A DNA stretch of 64,000 bases from Ryuthela nishihirai (GCA_038380435.1 JAWZYU010000025.1:27318707-27382706), one strand, 5' to 3'. Shown: positions 23,364 to 34,577, counted from the stretch's first letter. Made by a program: numbers and translations. Notes: generated by a model not told the origin, from the sequence alone.

Positions 23364-24840
23364 CAGGGTGATTCAGTTAAGCGTGTACAAATTTCTGGGA
23401 GGGATAGGTTGCACAAAGACGAATCGGAATTATATAGCAGTGCAGGGTCAGTAATGGCATTTTCACGCAGTAGATGGCATTGTATGGCCACGGGACTGCA
23501 CGGCATCCACTCAGGTAACTGTCATTCGCGAACTGCCTGCAGAGGTAGTAGGATGGCCAATTACATATATGTAGCCTATGATAGTTGGCCAATATGCATC
23601 TCACATACGGGGCTGTGGACTGCAACGGGTGAGCCGCTGTGTGCGTGTACCAGGAATGGTACCCAATGAGGTGTACTCCCAACCACCAGATGTTTGCATG
23701 GCTGCATCAGAGGTTATGTGACATTGGTTCCTTCCAGAAACCTGCCAGGAGTCGGGAATGATGGGCACGGACCCCTGACATGGAGGAGAATGTGCTACGT
23801 CATACAGAAGACACTCCAAGTGCCAGTACTCAAGCAATCGCCCACCAGGTCGGTCTTTCCCAATCCACTGTATGGAGGATTATGCACAATAACCAATTGC
23901 ATGCATATCATGTGCAGTGTATCCAGACACTGAAGCCTGAGGATTACCCACAGCGCATTGCATTTGCGCAATGGTACCTGCAGAAGAGTGCGACAGAACC
24001 CCAATTTCCTGCTTCTGTGCTGTTCACAGACGAAGCATGCTTTACACAGGAAGGTAGCTTCAATGCATATAATGTGCATGCATGGGCGGTGGAGAACCCC
24101 CATGCTACACGAACACGTGCAGCACAAAACCGTTTTGCTGTAAATGTTGGATATGGCATTGTCGGGGACCACTTAATAGGCTCATACCTCATTACTGTTC
24201 GTCTGGATGGAAGGAGTTACCAGATATTTCTGGAGGATGTCTTGCCAGAATTTTTGGATGAACAACAGGTCCCTCAGTCGCTGTGCCGTGCAATGTGGTT
24301 CCAGCACGATGGGGCCCCCGCCCATTTCAGCCATGAAGTTCGTCAACACTTAAACGTGACATTTGGATAACAGTGGATTGGGCGTGGTGGTCCTGTTCAT
24401 TGGCCTGCAAGATTGGCACACATATCATGCCTTGATCACTTCTTCTGGGGTTACATCAAAGGACTGGTGTTCAACACCCCCGTTGAAAGTGCTGAGGACC
24501 TTGTCGTACGCTTCTCCGTAGCTGCCTCGGAAGTCCGAGACACTCCAGGAATCTTCCAGAATGTACGTGATTCCATGCGCCGATGATGTCAGGCCTGTGT
24601 TACAGCTCATGGTCGCAACTTTAAACACCTTCTGTGATCTCTGTGCATTTTGCAAATGTACCTGTTGTGATTAATAAAAAAGCATTTTGTTCATGTACGT
24701 GCTGCTCTTTCATTCACGACCTCTCTGTACACTAGCACATGTTGATGCCGTTACCGACCCTGCATTGCTATATGATTCCGATTCGTCTTTGTGCAACCTA
24801 CCCCTCCCAGAAGTTTGTAACACTTAACTGAATCACCCTG
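23364..24840 (+). mobile_element. Mariner-like transposon, DD41D-like spacing, complete with TIRs, lightly broken
   Basis: Both ends carry long inverted repeats of about 85 bp starting CAGGGTGATTCAGTTAAG, inside TA-rich flanks. The plus-strand transposase has an N-terminal segment with stops and frameshifts (about 23590-23775), then an open helix-turn-helix frame from 23780 (AIAHQVGLSQSTVWRI), the first D in LFTDEACF (about 24025), and the second in WFQHDGAPAHF (about 24305). A single TAA at 24367-24369 follows FG, and the same frame resumes (QWIGRGGPVHWP) to a third aspartate in CLDHFFWGYIKGLV. Counting the stop as one residue, 41 residues separate the second and third D. The best-preserved transposon in the window, probably the youngest. 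Confidence 0.93.
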
Positions 24841-25469
24841 TATATATATATATACACACACATGGTAATTATAAAGTAGCTTTAAAACTCCTTTATTTGT
24901 CACATGAAAGGAAAACAAAAGGCAATGAAGAGAAATACATTGTGTTTCATCAGTTTACAGTTGTTCACAAGAAATGCTGCTGTAGGGAAAACAGAAATGG
25001 CTGAGTAACAGTTATAGAGAATGAGCATTAACTAATGAGAAATATGTGTTTTGGTTTGAGAAAAGTAAGTGCAAGTGTACAAAAAATTTGTACACATTAC
25101 AACAGGAATCCTGGCAGAACCTCAGTGGATGAATAGCAACACAAATTTTACGTAAGCATGATGTGGTGTGACGTAAGAATGCAGGTTTGCTGACTGTGAG
25201 GAATGAAAAAACAGAATATCTCTGACACCCTTAGTAAGCATCTATAAAGTTGAATTTCTCATTTTTGTTATAATAAACATCATAATTAATAAAATTGTCA
25301 CATGTATTTTTCTTTTGTGTGTCAGAAAAGGTGTAAAGCTACTTTGCAGTTATCTTGTATAATGGCTTCTCTTTAGATGTGTTGGGAATGTTAATAACTT
25401 CCATTTTATTCTATATTAATTCTGAAACTGAACTGTTGGTAATTTTATATATATATATTTGTTTTTCAG
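24841..25469. other. Intron sequence; acceptor at the end
   Basis: No gene recognised. It ends with an AT-rich tract and TTTGTTTTTCAG acceptor at 25469. Confidence 0.5.
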
Positions 25470-25666
25470 GCCCAGATATGTGGTCATGTGCTAAGTGTCT
25501 TCAGCCATGTGGACCTTCGAAGGACTTAACAGCACATATCAATAAATGTCCAAGATTGAAAATTGAATCCCCTGTGAAGGGGACACAAACATTAGCCAAA
25601 AAAACTACGTCAATATATAAATGCAATCAGTGCTCAGCTACTTTTAATTCTGAAGAGGAAATTAAG
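25470..25666 (+). CDS. C2H2 zinc-finger protein, internal exon C: C2HC finger plus first half of a split finger
   Basis: Enters in phase 1 (completing the Gly of VQTG) and leaves in phase 0 at EEEIK before a GTATGA donor at 25667. It encodes one C2HC finger (CAKC, 12 residues, H, INK, C) and then the Cys pair and most of the helix of a second finger, YKCNQCSATFNSEEEIK. The histidines of this finger are supplied only by the next exon 16.6 kb downstream. Frame and finger spacing agree exactly, so the splice assignment is strong. Confidence 0.93.
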
Positions 25667-26005
25667 GTATGATTTAAATCCAATTCAGTTATAATATTTT
25701 AAAGTATGGGATTGTTATAACTAAAGTACCCATATTCATAACTGTTTCAATGTTTGCATAAAGGTCAGAATTAAACAAAATTTTGTATACATATATTTCA
25801 CAACATGGACTAAAGAATGGCACTAAAATTTTTAGTTCTCTGCTGTCAAGGGACAGAAATGTATTTTGTATATAACAGTTTTTTGATATAGTGCCAGATG
25901 TGTGAAACAATATTCATAACAGACAAATTCATTAACCTTGCCTAACCACATCCAACAAATCAGAATTTCACGATAGAATTTCACACAGAAGAAGAGTATC
26001 TAAAT
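25667..26005. other. Intron sequence without recognisable elements
   Basis: AT-rich sequence after the donor. No feature recognised. Confidence 0.45.
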
Positions 26006-26340
26006 GTTGGGTTGGTTTACCTCTGACTCTGAGCAGCACTCTTTTGCACACAGTGTACTAAATGGCCAGTCACAAAGTTCAGAGAAGTTTGGTGAAGGGG
26101 ATCCACTAAACAGCTATTAAGAGGCAGATGGAATCCTGTCAAGGCCATCAAATGTGTTAATTAAGGGTACAGACATGTCTCTTCTGTATACAGGGCCACA
26201 GAACACTAAATAACTTCCCACCACAAGGATGGCAGCCTCCCCAAGCACAATGGTGCCCTCTTTCTTGCAGAAGGGGGCTTAGTGGAGAGAATTCCCCCTA
26301 TCGAAAGACTCAATTGATCCTGGGAACTACAGGTTATGAG
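26006..26340 (-). mobile_element. SINE-1 copy, minus orientation, strongly diverged
   Basis: Reads from the GGGTTGGTTTACCTCTGA 3' end to TCCTGGGAACTACAGGTTAT, the B-box/anticodon side of the head. The middle is altered around 26180-26290. This is one of the oldest copies by divergence. Confidence 0.75.
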
Positions 26341-26895
26341 GTGGATTTGGGGGGGGGGGGAATTCCTATATAAAATAGAGTTAAGACCAATTTGCAGCAA
26401 TGTCCCCACTGTATTGGTTTTCTCCACTAAACCTTTGCTCTTTGCTTTTACAAAAAAGTGCTTGGCCTGTGGTAGTGACAGATTTTGTCATACCGCATGG
26501 GAAGAGGCAGCTTGCGACAATAACTATCAAAGTCTGCATCACACATACTTGATTAATGAAAATAAAATTAATTTCTAATAATTAATTAATAATCGATATG
26601 TAGATAACATTAGCTGGTTAATAATTGATTAATCAATATATACCTCGAATTTTGCATGAATTTACTTTCAAATACAATAAAAATAGCCTTATTTATGTGT
26701 CACAGGATGTCACCTTCAGTGAAAAGCATGCCAAAGAACAAATTGTCCAGCTTCCAAGTATAGACTTGGGCCATTTTTCCTGTCATTTGATGATAACTTA
26801 ATGTATAGCATCACTGTTGGATCTATTTACACATTAACCCTTTCTCTACCAAAATGACTCAAATTGCAGGTAGGAGATAGTGACGAGGAAGGAAT
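26341..26895. other. Intron sequence with AT-rich palindromic tract
   Basis: A G-run at 26348-26360 and a TTAAT-rich palindromic tract at about 26565-26640. Nothing else recognised. Confidence 0.4.
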
Positions 26896-27545
26896 AGATT
26901 ATTAATTGGAGTAGTCCATTTAAAATCTCGGCTGATTTTAACTGGTATTGTACTAAAAGGGTTAAAGCATATTTAAATGTTAAGGCAATAATTAAGTATA
27001 ATACTTTAATTAACCCTTACTGTGTTGCAGCTCGGGGGGCGGGGGTGGCTCAGTCGGTAGCACGCCAGGCTCGTAATCTGTAGTTCCCAGGTTCGAGTCC
27101 CAGCTGGGTCAGCGTTGAGATTTATCTCCGCAAAATTCCCCGCCCTGCCCACGGTCAGTAGGGGACACCGATGGGCTTGGAAAGGCCGCCGTCCGTCGGA
27201 TGGGACGTTAAGCCGTGGCCCCGTGTGCGGGAGAGCCATACCCTGTGCACGTTAAAGAACACGCTGGATGGCCTTGACGGGAGGCTACCATCTGTCTCCC
27301 AACAGCTGTTCCAGTGGGTCCCCTCTCCAAACCTTCTCTGAGCCTTCGGGGTCCATGTGACCTGGCCATTTAGCCCATGGTGTGCAAAAAAGTGCCGCTC
27401 AGGGGTAAAACAACCCAACCCTGTGTTGCAGCTCGAAAAAACGCTTTCATCTTTCCCATTCTAGTGATTGGAGAGCAAAGTTTTGCTCCCATAGTACAAG
27501 GTTGTGAAAAAAAAATTTTTTTTAAATAGAAATCTGAATTTTTTA
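26896..27545 (+). repeat. Dispersed repeat Z, copy interrupted by SINE-1
   Basis: Flanks 26896-27034 and 27421-27545 together match 22966-23205. The break carries a complete SINE-1 with a 15-bp target duplication. Confidence 0.87.
27035..27420 (+). mobile_element. SINE-1, full length, near-consensus (386 bp)
   Basis: The head is tRNA-derived. The A-box is GGTGGCTCAGTCGGTAGCAC, the anticodon-loop equivalent CTCGTAATCTGTAG, and the B-box GGTTCGAGTCC. The loop sequence resembles elongator tRNA-Met (CTCATAATCTGAAG) with CGT in place of CAT; origin from tRNA-Met or tRNA-Thr is an inference. The body includes GACACCGATGGGCTTGGAAA, CGGATGGGACGTTAAGCC and CCTGTGCACGTTAAAGAACA, and the element ends GTAAAACAACCCAACC without a poly-A tail. 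The target duplication CTGTGTTGCAGCTCG is perfect at 27020-27034 and 27421-27435. Confidence 0.95.
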
Positions 27546-28420
27546 CCCCAACTATATAATAACATTATAAAGTCATGATCTAATAGCATTTAAATCTAAA
27601 ATATATATTTTTTACATGTTGATTTTGCTTGAAACAATTATGATAAAGTTTAAAAACAAATCTATTTGAGGCTACAATGACCTTATGAGTATGCTCAGTC
27701 ACCGTAAATAGCATCAAGTAGTACCAATTTAGTTTACGCCATTGTTCTGCTGTCCTGTACTTAGATTATCAATTAGTTGCATTTCTGTATATTTTGCACT
27801 ATTTATAGCTCTACTAGAGTTGTAACGCTATTTAAACTTTTAAGGTAAGGATATTTTTTTTATTACCAAAAATTGCATCATCTGGGAACTATGCACATCG
27901 GCTTACAATCAATATTTTAGCAAACTTCCGATTTTAAAGTGTTTTTATTTACTTTAATGCTTCTAAAATTATTTTTTATTGTTTCTCAAATGGATACTGC
28001 GATTATAAACAATAATTAATTAGAAAAGATCTAAAGTGAAACTGCTAGCGATCTAGAATGGCGTCAATCAGTACAAGCATTAGGATTATTCAGAGCATGA
28101 TGAGCATGGTAGGACTTTATTTATCAGTATTTTTAATTACATTTAAAGCATATAAACAAATTAAGATCAGGAAATTGGGGTTTTTAACCAAAATTTCTAC
28201 TGGAATTTTAGAATTAAACTTTTCCATAACAGTTATGAAACTTCATAATAAAGTGACTCATTCTCAAATTCAATGCTTCATTAAAATTTAAATGCTTTAA
28301 AACATTTTTTATTTTTAATTTTTTTTTCATAGTTCTTTATCACTTTTCTGATATATTTTTCATTTTTTATTTAAATTATCTAATATTGAAGCAAAATTAT
28401 TTTTTATGACACTGCTTTCT
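27546..28420. other. Intron sequence without recognisable elements
   Basis: AT-rich. A 77-codon frame at 28058-28291 has no motif and no splice support and is not called as a gene. Confidence 0.4.
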
Positions 28421-29577
28421 GTTGTCATCATCCTCAAACAGCTATGGCCTACAGAGGTCTAACCAGACCTTGCAATTTAGTGCAAGCATATCTGTCCTGA
28501 GCTACATCTGCTGCATCTGGCCACTGCACACCAATTTTAACAAGGCCCTGTTTGACATTGGCTATCCACCGCATCCTAGGTCCCCTTTCTGAGGCCTTTA
28601 TGCCCACTGTTCAAAACCCTATTCACTAATATATAATTTTCTATACATATAACATAATAATACATAACATGGCTAAACCAACGGAGTCTCTGCACAATGT
28701 GCTGCTTAAAGGAGGTTGGTGACTCTTTTACCTAACCTCATCATTACTTACAAAGTTGAACCACCTAATGGCTAATATAATGTGTAAGTATCTAGAATCA
28801 AAAGCATCAAGTTTCCTGTTATCTTGTTTACACAGTGTCCAAGTTTCACTACCATGACTAACCCTGGAAAGAACCAAACTACAGTCTAACATAAATAGGC
28901 GTATATGCCTATTTCTCACACTCTCCATAGATTCTTAAAAGTCCTGGCAGCAATCCCTATTTGTCTGAATCTCATGTTGCACATCACCAGTATCTGGACT
29001 TATTTATCCCAAGGTAATTAAACTGAATCACAGCCTGTCTGACAAATTTTCATCATTTTCATTTTCTCTCTGTATATAACCAAATCTACTTTAGTACCAG
29101 TCTCATCAACAGCTTGAATGAAAGAGTTCATCTCATCAAAATCATTTGCCAAAAGGGCTAAATCATCAGCATAATCTAAATCAGAAATTTCTAGATCTCC
29201 AGACCATTTGAGGCCAAAATTTTTCCCTTGCAGTGAATTTCGCATAACATCATCAATAACCAAACTAAAGAGAAAAGGAGACAAAATGCACCTTTGTCGA
29301 AACACCAGAAGCAATGCTAAAACAAATTGCTACAAGCCTTACCAACTCTTACACATGACACAGTGTTATTATAGAGAGCTTTCATTATGTAAACTAACTT
29401 GCCTGGTATGCCATATGATCACCCAATCAACAGAGTTGAAAACCTTTTTGAAATCAACAAAGCTAGTAACCAAAGGTTCCTGAAGCTCTAAACATTTCTC
29501 AAGAATCTGCCTGAGTGAAAAAATATGATTTACACATCCTCTACCACTTCTGAATCCACACTGCTCATCACGCAATT
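28421..29577 (-). mobile_element. RTE-like LINE copy B, 5'-truncated
   Basis: The minus strand encodes reverse transcriptase pieces: DEQCGFRSGRGCVNHIF (about 29565), SFVDFKKVFNSVD, RCILSPFLFSLVIDD (about 29300), SDLDYADDLALLAND (about 29190) and YREKMKMM. The C-terminal SYGSETW-like region is at about 28860 and the end CATAGCTGTTTGAGGATGAT at about 28447-28428. It starts abruptly near the FRSGRGC motif, as expected of incomplete reverse transcription, and is broken by frameshifts. The protein and 3' end match copies A and D. Confidence 0.88.
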
Positions 29578-29810
29578 TTACCTACTATGTAAGCTGAACT
29601 TCGATTCTTGATTAGGATGAGTATATATATATGGGGTAGTGTCAAAATACTGTTTTACCAAATTCATTCTAGTGCTGTTGAGAGGGCACTCTTTGTGACT
29701 TGACCACAGGGATAGCTCAGCTAAAGAAAATAAGTTAAATATTTTTTCATGTCTTTGTTCTTGGTGAATATTTCTCTCTGTGAAGTCTTTCAGGTAATTT
29801 TGTGTTCCCA
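29578..29810. other. Spacer between LINE copy B and a THAP-like remnant
   Basis: No feature recognised apart from a TA-rich run near 29620. Confidence 0.35.
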
Positions 29811-30413
29811 ATGTGTAATAGCAAAGTGTGTGAACTATACCTTGAAGAATAAGAAATATTCACATCAGAAGAAAAAGTAGAAGTGGGTGATAGAGCATCA
29901 GTGCAGCATGCTAAGATATGTGATAAGCATTTTTGAGATGCGTGTTACGATCATGACCTATGAAGTGAACTCCTAGGACTTCCTGTTAAACACAAAGGAA
30001 AATGCCATTCCAGATAAAAACCTGCTGCAAAAAAATTCAGTCTTTGTTATGATAATCATTTCTACTTGGGCCAAACACTTGTTGTCTCAAGGAGAAAACT
30101 GAAAAGAATGCTAGAAAAATAAATTGATGACCCTGAAAACTTCAGCAGTATGCCCAATAAAAAAGTCACATTATCGCAGGCAATTGATAATTTAAATACT
30201 CCAATTTATAGTGCACTGATTCAAGAGAATATAGACTTATTGTCAGTGCATCCAAGTCAGAGTCTATGAGGCCTTAAACAATTAGAGCAGCGGTTGCAAA
30301 CTTATTAAAACAACAAGTAAAGCCTCAGGGAAAATCTCTGCTTTGCAAATAAGATTAAAAGATCGAAACCAAAAAAAAAGAAAACAGCGGATTTGTATAA
30401 ATGCAATTTGATA
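29811..30413 (+). pseudogene. Decayed THAP-domain-like coding remnant
   Basis: One plus-strand frame starting at 29811 reads protein-like for about 200 codons with eight in-frame stops. It opens CVF-like/MCNSKVCELY, then KICDKHF (about 29916-29936), ACYDHDL, SELLGLPVKHKGK and KPAA, the order Cys...Cys-x2-His...LLGLP...K.AVP typical of THAP zinc-binding domains. The rest (LGQTLVVSRRKLKRMLEK, DNLNTPIYSALIQENIDLL) is unassigned. It could be a P-element-like transposase or a THAP gene retrocopy. The match is by eye only. Confidence 0.45.
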
Positions 30414-31649
30414 TGGCAGAATAACAAATTTGGAATTCAGGTGAAAAGGAAAAAAAAACAATCCATTTCATTGGATAACCCCTGGAAAACTTAGTAAATT
30501 GAAAACTGTGTTTATGCCAGGTCAGATTTAATATCTTTTGGAAAGAAAAACATTTGAAATGCATTTCAGGCAGCAAAAATTTAATTTTTCTTCCGATTTT
30601 TGTTATGATTATTAACAGTTGGAAATAAGTTAAAATGTAATTATTGTGAATTGAGATCCAGTGTTTTAATTCTATCAAATTTAATTTTAAGAGCAAGATC
30701 AAAATAATTACTCAATTATCTAATTAAATTTGTAGTAATTTGATATGAAATACATATAATCATGAAATCCATAATATCAAAATACACTCAAAGGGGCACT
30801 TCACTAAGTAGTTCCTTGTTATAGCAATGGTAATTCATATACAGAAAACTCTGTAACTTCTTAAATAAGCTTCATATGAAAAATAGTGAATAAAAATGAT
30901 TTTAAGATGTAATCAAATCTATTGAATCTGTATTTCCAATACTGTTCTTTCAATGTTTAAAGAGCTATGGAAGCTGAAATATTTTGCAAAAATCATTCCA
31001 AATTGGCAAAAATTGCATATTTGTTACAGAAACTTTCCTTAACTTTCTAAATTGTGAACAAATATTGTTGAAAGCTGAGATTAAAACAGGTTTGATTTGG
31101 ATCTTTAAATTATCTTCAGTTACATTTTTCATAAAACTTTATTTAATAAGTTACTGAACCATATCTCGGTTACTATTGATATAACACGGAAACTGTATTT
31201 AATAAAGTGGTCGCTGAGTGTATATCCACAACAAATGCTTTCCTGATAGCTACACAGACTTCAAACAGTTAAACAAAATTAAAATTTTACCCTTTTTCTC
31301 TCAACATAAAACTATATTGCATATGCTTCTTTAAGATATTTTTTACCATCATTCTCCACCCTGTGATGGCAAACCTCCTAGCCAGTCAAGAAACACTCTC
31401 TTACATAGTGGTACCACCCTATCTTCATCACCATGTTCTTGATATCAACATCAGGAGGTCAGCTTCATATAATGATTAAGTACCCAAATGTCCTTCACCC
31501 ATCAAAGCCTCCCAGGCAATTGGAGTTGAAACACATAGCATGCTGCTCTCTTCTTAACTTAAACTTTTAGTTGGGTGAGTTAAAGCTTTATATTCTAAGT
31601 GCTTCATGGGGAAATTGTTAAATATGCTAATTTAATTTACTGCATATCT
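30414..31649. other. Intron sequence without recognisable elements
   Basis: AT-rich, with no shared repeat or motif recognised. A 115-codon minus-strand frame at 30355-30702 is low in complexity and not supported. Confidence 0.4.
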
Positions 31650-32148
31650 GTCCACTATCAAGCTGTTTTATGTAACAGCATGAAGATGGGTGTAGAGGAA
31701 AAATTGTCTTGAGCCGGGTGGGATCTGAACCCACAACCTTCTCATGACGTCAGGTGCTCTGACCACTGAGCTACCAGCCACTGATCAATCTCTCCTACCA
31801 CTGCTGATGTTATGCTATACACCATCTGGTCAGTCACTGTCTTTTGAGTGCATTTGGGGAACTCATTTCTTCAGAGCCACTGCTCAGATTGTGTTTGTCA
31901 TTTTGTAGTGTGACTGATTGTGTGCTCATCTCTGAAGAAATAGTCCCAAATGCACTCTGAAGAATAGTCCAAATGCACTCAAAAGACAGTGACTGACCAG
32001 ATGGCAGGACATCAGCAGTGGAGGAAAGATTGATCAGTGGCCAGGAGACCATGGTTTCAAATTCCACTTGTCTCAAGACAATTTTTCCTCTACACCCATC
32101 TTGATCCTATTACATAAAACAGCTTGATAGTGGATAGATACTCAGTAT
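31650..32148. repeat. Foldback element of about 500 bp with tRNA-like sequence in its arms
   Basis: The left half (31650-about 31870) and right half (about 31950-32148) are complementary throughout, for example AGACAGTGACTGACCAGATGG against its complement, and GACAATTTTTCCTCTACACC at the outer parts. On the minus strand the left arm contains a tRNA-like sequence: TAGCTCAGTGGTCAGAGC (A-box and D-arm) and GTGGGTTCAGATCCCAC (T-arm). The acceptor pairing is imperfect and the anticodon arm disrupted, so it is not a working tRNA. The right arm holds an eroded counterpart (GATCAGTGGCCAGGAGACC). Confidence 0.75.
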
Positions 32149-33589
32149 ATCAATGATGAGCTGTGAATTCATTTGTCTAAATGTTCATTTAATGTCAACA
32201 AAGTAATAGCTATAAAGCCTTTATATATCAAATGTTCACTTTCTCCATGTGAACATTCTCCATCATTCATTGAGAGAATCAGTTCTCTTGCTGACCTCCA
32301 GATGCAACCATGTATAACAACCAGCTAGTTCTGCATGCTACAACAGAAAAGATTCAACAGCCACTTTACACAAGTATATATCTTCCAGAAGTGCACATAA
32401 GAACATCCATCATAGTGCATCATTTAACAGTTGCATTAAACAGGACTATCTTCATACAAACATAACAGCTGATTCAACCTCAACAACATTAAGAAGCTCT
32501 GCAAAGCAGCCACTGAGCCAGCTGTTTAATTATATCAACACAGCTGGTGATTTATACTTCTTTAAACTTTAATATCAAACATTTTCCACTTTTACATAGT
32601 AAAAGCTTGAATATTAAGTTTTAAAAATGAGCAGTAAGCTAGTGGAAATGTTGATACCGGTGCTGTAAAGGCACAGATTTTTATCTATGATATTCACTTT
32701 CCTATGTCCTCAAATATAATGAAGCATTTAGAGTTGTAGTAAAGTAAAATCGTGTATTAATTAAAATACATATAAAATTTTTCTGCTAAAGGGTGCTTCA
32801 CAGATAATAATACATACCTTAGGTTAAGGTTATACATCTTGTTAAAGTATTATTCTCAAATAGCATGCGGAAGTTCACATCTTTGTGGAAATCTGCCTGG
32901 TAAGTTAGCTAAAAGATGCTTTTCACTTGTAAAAAGTCTTAGCAAGTGACAGCTTGTTAAAAACAATTCTTGCTGCCAATTTCAGATGAAATCAGGCACT
33001 CTGTCATATGTTTATGATTAAACACTTAGCAAGAATTATGTTTTTAACTTAAAATGTGCATAATAGTCACAGATTTTAAGTTTAAATGTCACTGAGTTTT
33101 AAAATACATGCTCTGCAGAAATAGCTGCAAATGTTGCTTATGCAATGCTTCAGAGCTCAGTCATTAAATTTATAATATGAGATCTATTGCCAAGTCAACA
33201 GCAAAATGACATGGACAGATAGTTACTTTGTGCAGCAGTTTCATCAAATCTTCACCTAGATGATGTAATCAAGAGCATTAGCAAAAAAGGAAGAAAAATA
33301 GTTACAGTGAATGTGTCAGCTGAGATAACCTAATTTAATTAGATTACCTAATCATCAAAATATTGGCAAGCTGAGCCCCAGCACTTGCATCCAACACAGA
33401 CAGCTCACAATAACATCCATAGGCTGACCTGCTAGTAGACTTTTACAAGCAAAAGGCATCTATTTAGCCAACTTATCAAGCTGATCTCAACAAATCTGTG
33501 GACTTTGCATGTTGTTAACCCTTCCCGGGTCACTGTCAAACATAGAGGTTGACAGAATCCGAAATGAGTGTCAATGGACATCTATTGTA
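32149..33589. other. Intron sequence with a short dispersed repeat (about 32735-32850)
   Basis: Bases 32735-32850 match the complement of 35722-35830 (AGGGTGCTTCACAGATAA, CATACCTTAG-type blocks). A TTAACCCTTCCCGGGT motif lies at 33515. Nothing else recognised. Confidence 0.4.
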
Positions 33590-33725
33590 CAGCACATGAA
33601 ACTTTATATGTTAATATTTCTTTTATTTCTTTCTATTCTTGTAAAAAAAACTGATCTTGTATCATTTCCTGAAAAATGAATGAAGTATTGGATATGGAAG
33701 CAAAAAGGAATTCCTTGACATGGTA
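33590..33725 (+). repeat. Dispersed repeat E, truncated copy
   Basis: TTGATCTTGTATCATTTCCTG and GATATGGAAGCAAAAAGGAA match 34785-34850 of the longer copy. It stops where the coding-like part of the other copies continues. Confidence 0.5.
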
Positions 33726-33775
33726 GGTTGTTTACATGGATGATTTAATTCAAATGCTTCCTCCCAACAAATTGG

Positions 33776-34159
33776 GGGGGGGGGGGGGGGGCTCAGTCAG
33801 TAGCGTGCCAAGCTTGTAATCTGCAGTTGGCAGGTTCGAGTCCCAGCTGGGTCAACGTTGAGATTTATCTCTGCAAAACTCGCCCTGCCCATGGTCAGTA
33901 GGGGACACCGATGGGCTTGGAAAGGCCGCCATCCATTGGATGGGACTTTAAGCCATGGCCCTGTGTGTGGGAGAGCCATACCCTGTGCACGTTAAAGAAC
34001 ACACCAGATGGCCTTGATGGGAGGCTACCACCTGTCTTCCAACAGCTGTTTCAGTGGGTCCCCTCCCCCAACCTTCACTGAGTCTTTGAGGTCCTTGTGA
34101 CCTGCCCATTTAGCCAATTGTGTGCAAAAAAGTGCCGCTCAGAAGTAAAATAACCCAAC
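33776..34159 (+). mobile_element. SINE-1, full length
   Basis: Head with GGCTCAGTCAGTAGCGTGCC and B-box CAGGTTCGAGTCCCAGCTGG; body and 3' end as in the 27035 copy. The 5' end has expanded into a G-run. Flanked by CAACAAATTGG on both sides (33765-33775 and about 34156-34166; the exact border is ambiguous because the SINE itself ends ACCCAAC). Confidence 0.93.
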
Positions 34160-34188
34160 AAATTGGATTATAAATTCCCTGTGTAAAG

Positions 34189-34577
34189 AGGGGGCGGGGT
34201 GGCTCAGTCGGTAGCGCGCCAGACTCGTAATCTGTAGTTCCCAGGTTCGAGTCCCAGCTGGGTCAGCGTTGAGATTTATCTCTGCAAAATTCCCCGCCCT
34301 GCCCACGGTCAGTAGGGGACACCAATGGGCTTGGAAAGGCCGCTGTCCGTCGGATGGGACGTTAAGCTGTGGCCCCGTGTACAGGAGAGCCATACCCTGT
34401 GCACGTTAGAGAACATGCTGAATGGCCTTGACGGGAGGCTACCATCTGTCTCCCAACAGCTGTTCCAGTGGGTCCCCTCCCCCAACCTTCTCTGAGCCTT
34501 TGGGGTCCATGTGACCTGGCCATTTAGTAGCCCATGGTGTGCAAAAAAGTGCCACTCAGAGGTAAAGCAACCCAACT
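34189..34577 (+). mobile_element. SINE-1, full length, close neighbour of the previous copy
   Basis: GGTGGCTCAGTCGGTAGCGC and B-box GGTTCGAGTCC are intact, as is the body through GTAAAGCAACCCAAC. The target duplication CTGTGTAAAG is at 34179-34188 and 34578-34587. It lies only about 30 bp from the previous copy but has its own duplication, so it is an independent insertion. Confidence 0.95.

Noticed and set aside
28058..28291. 77-codon plus-strand frame (MASISTSIRIIQSMMSM...)
   Set aside because: No motif, no splice support and no homologous copy; consistent with chance in AT-rich DNA.
30355..30702. 115-codon minus-strand frame
   Set aside because: Low-complexity Phe/Ile/Leu-rich product expected from AT-rich DNA; it overlaps the better plus-strand THAP-like frame.
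31711..31785. Minus-strand tRNA gene
   Set aside because: A-box and T-arm are good, but the acceptor stem has mismatches and the anticodon arm cannot form a normal 5-bp stem with a 7-base loop. It lies within a foldback repeat.
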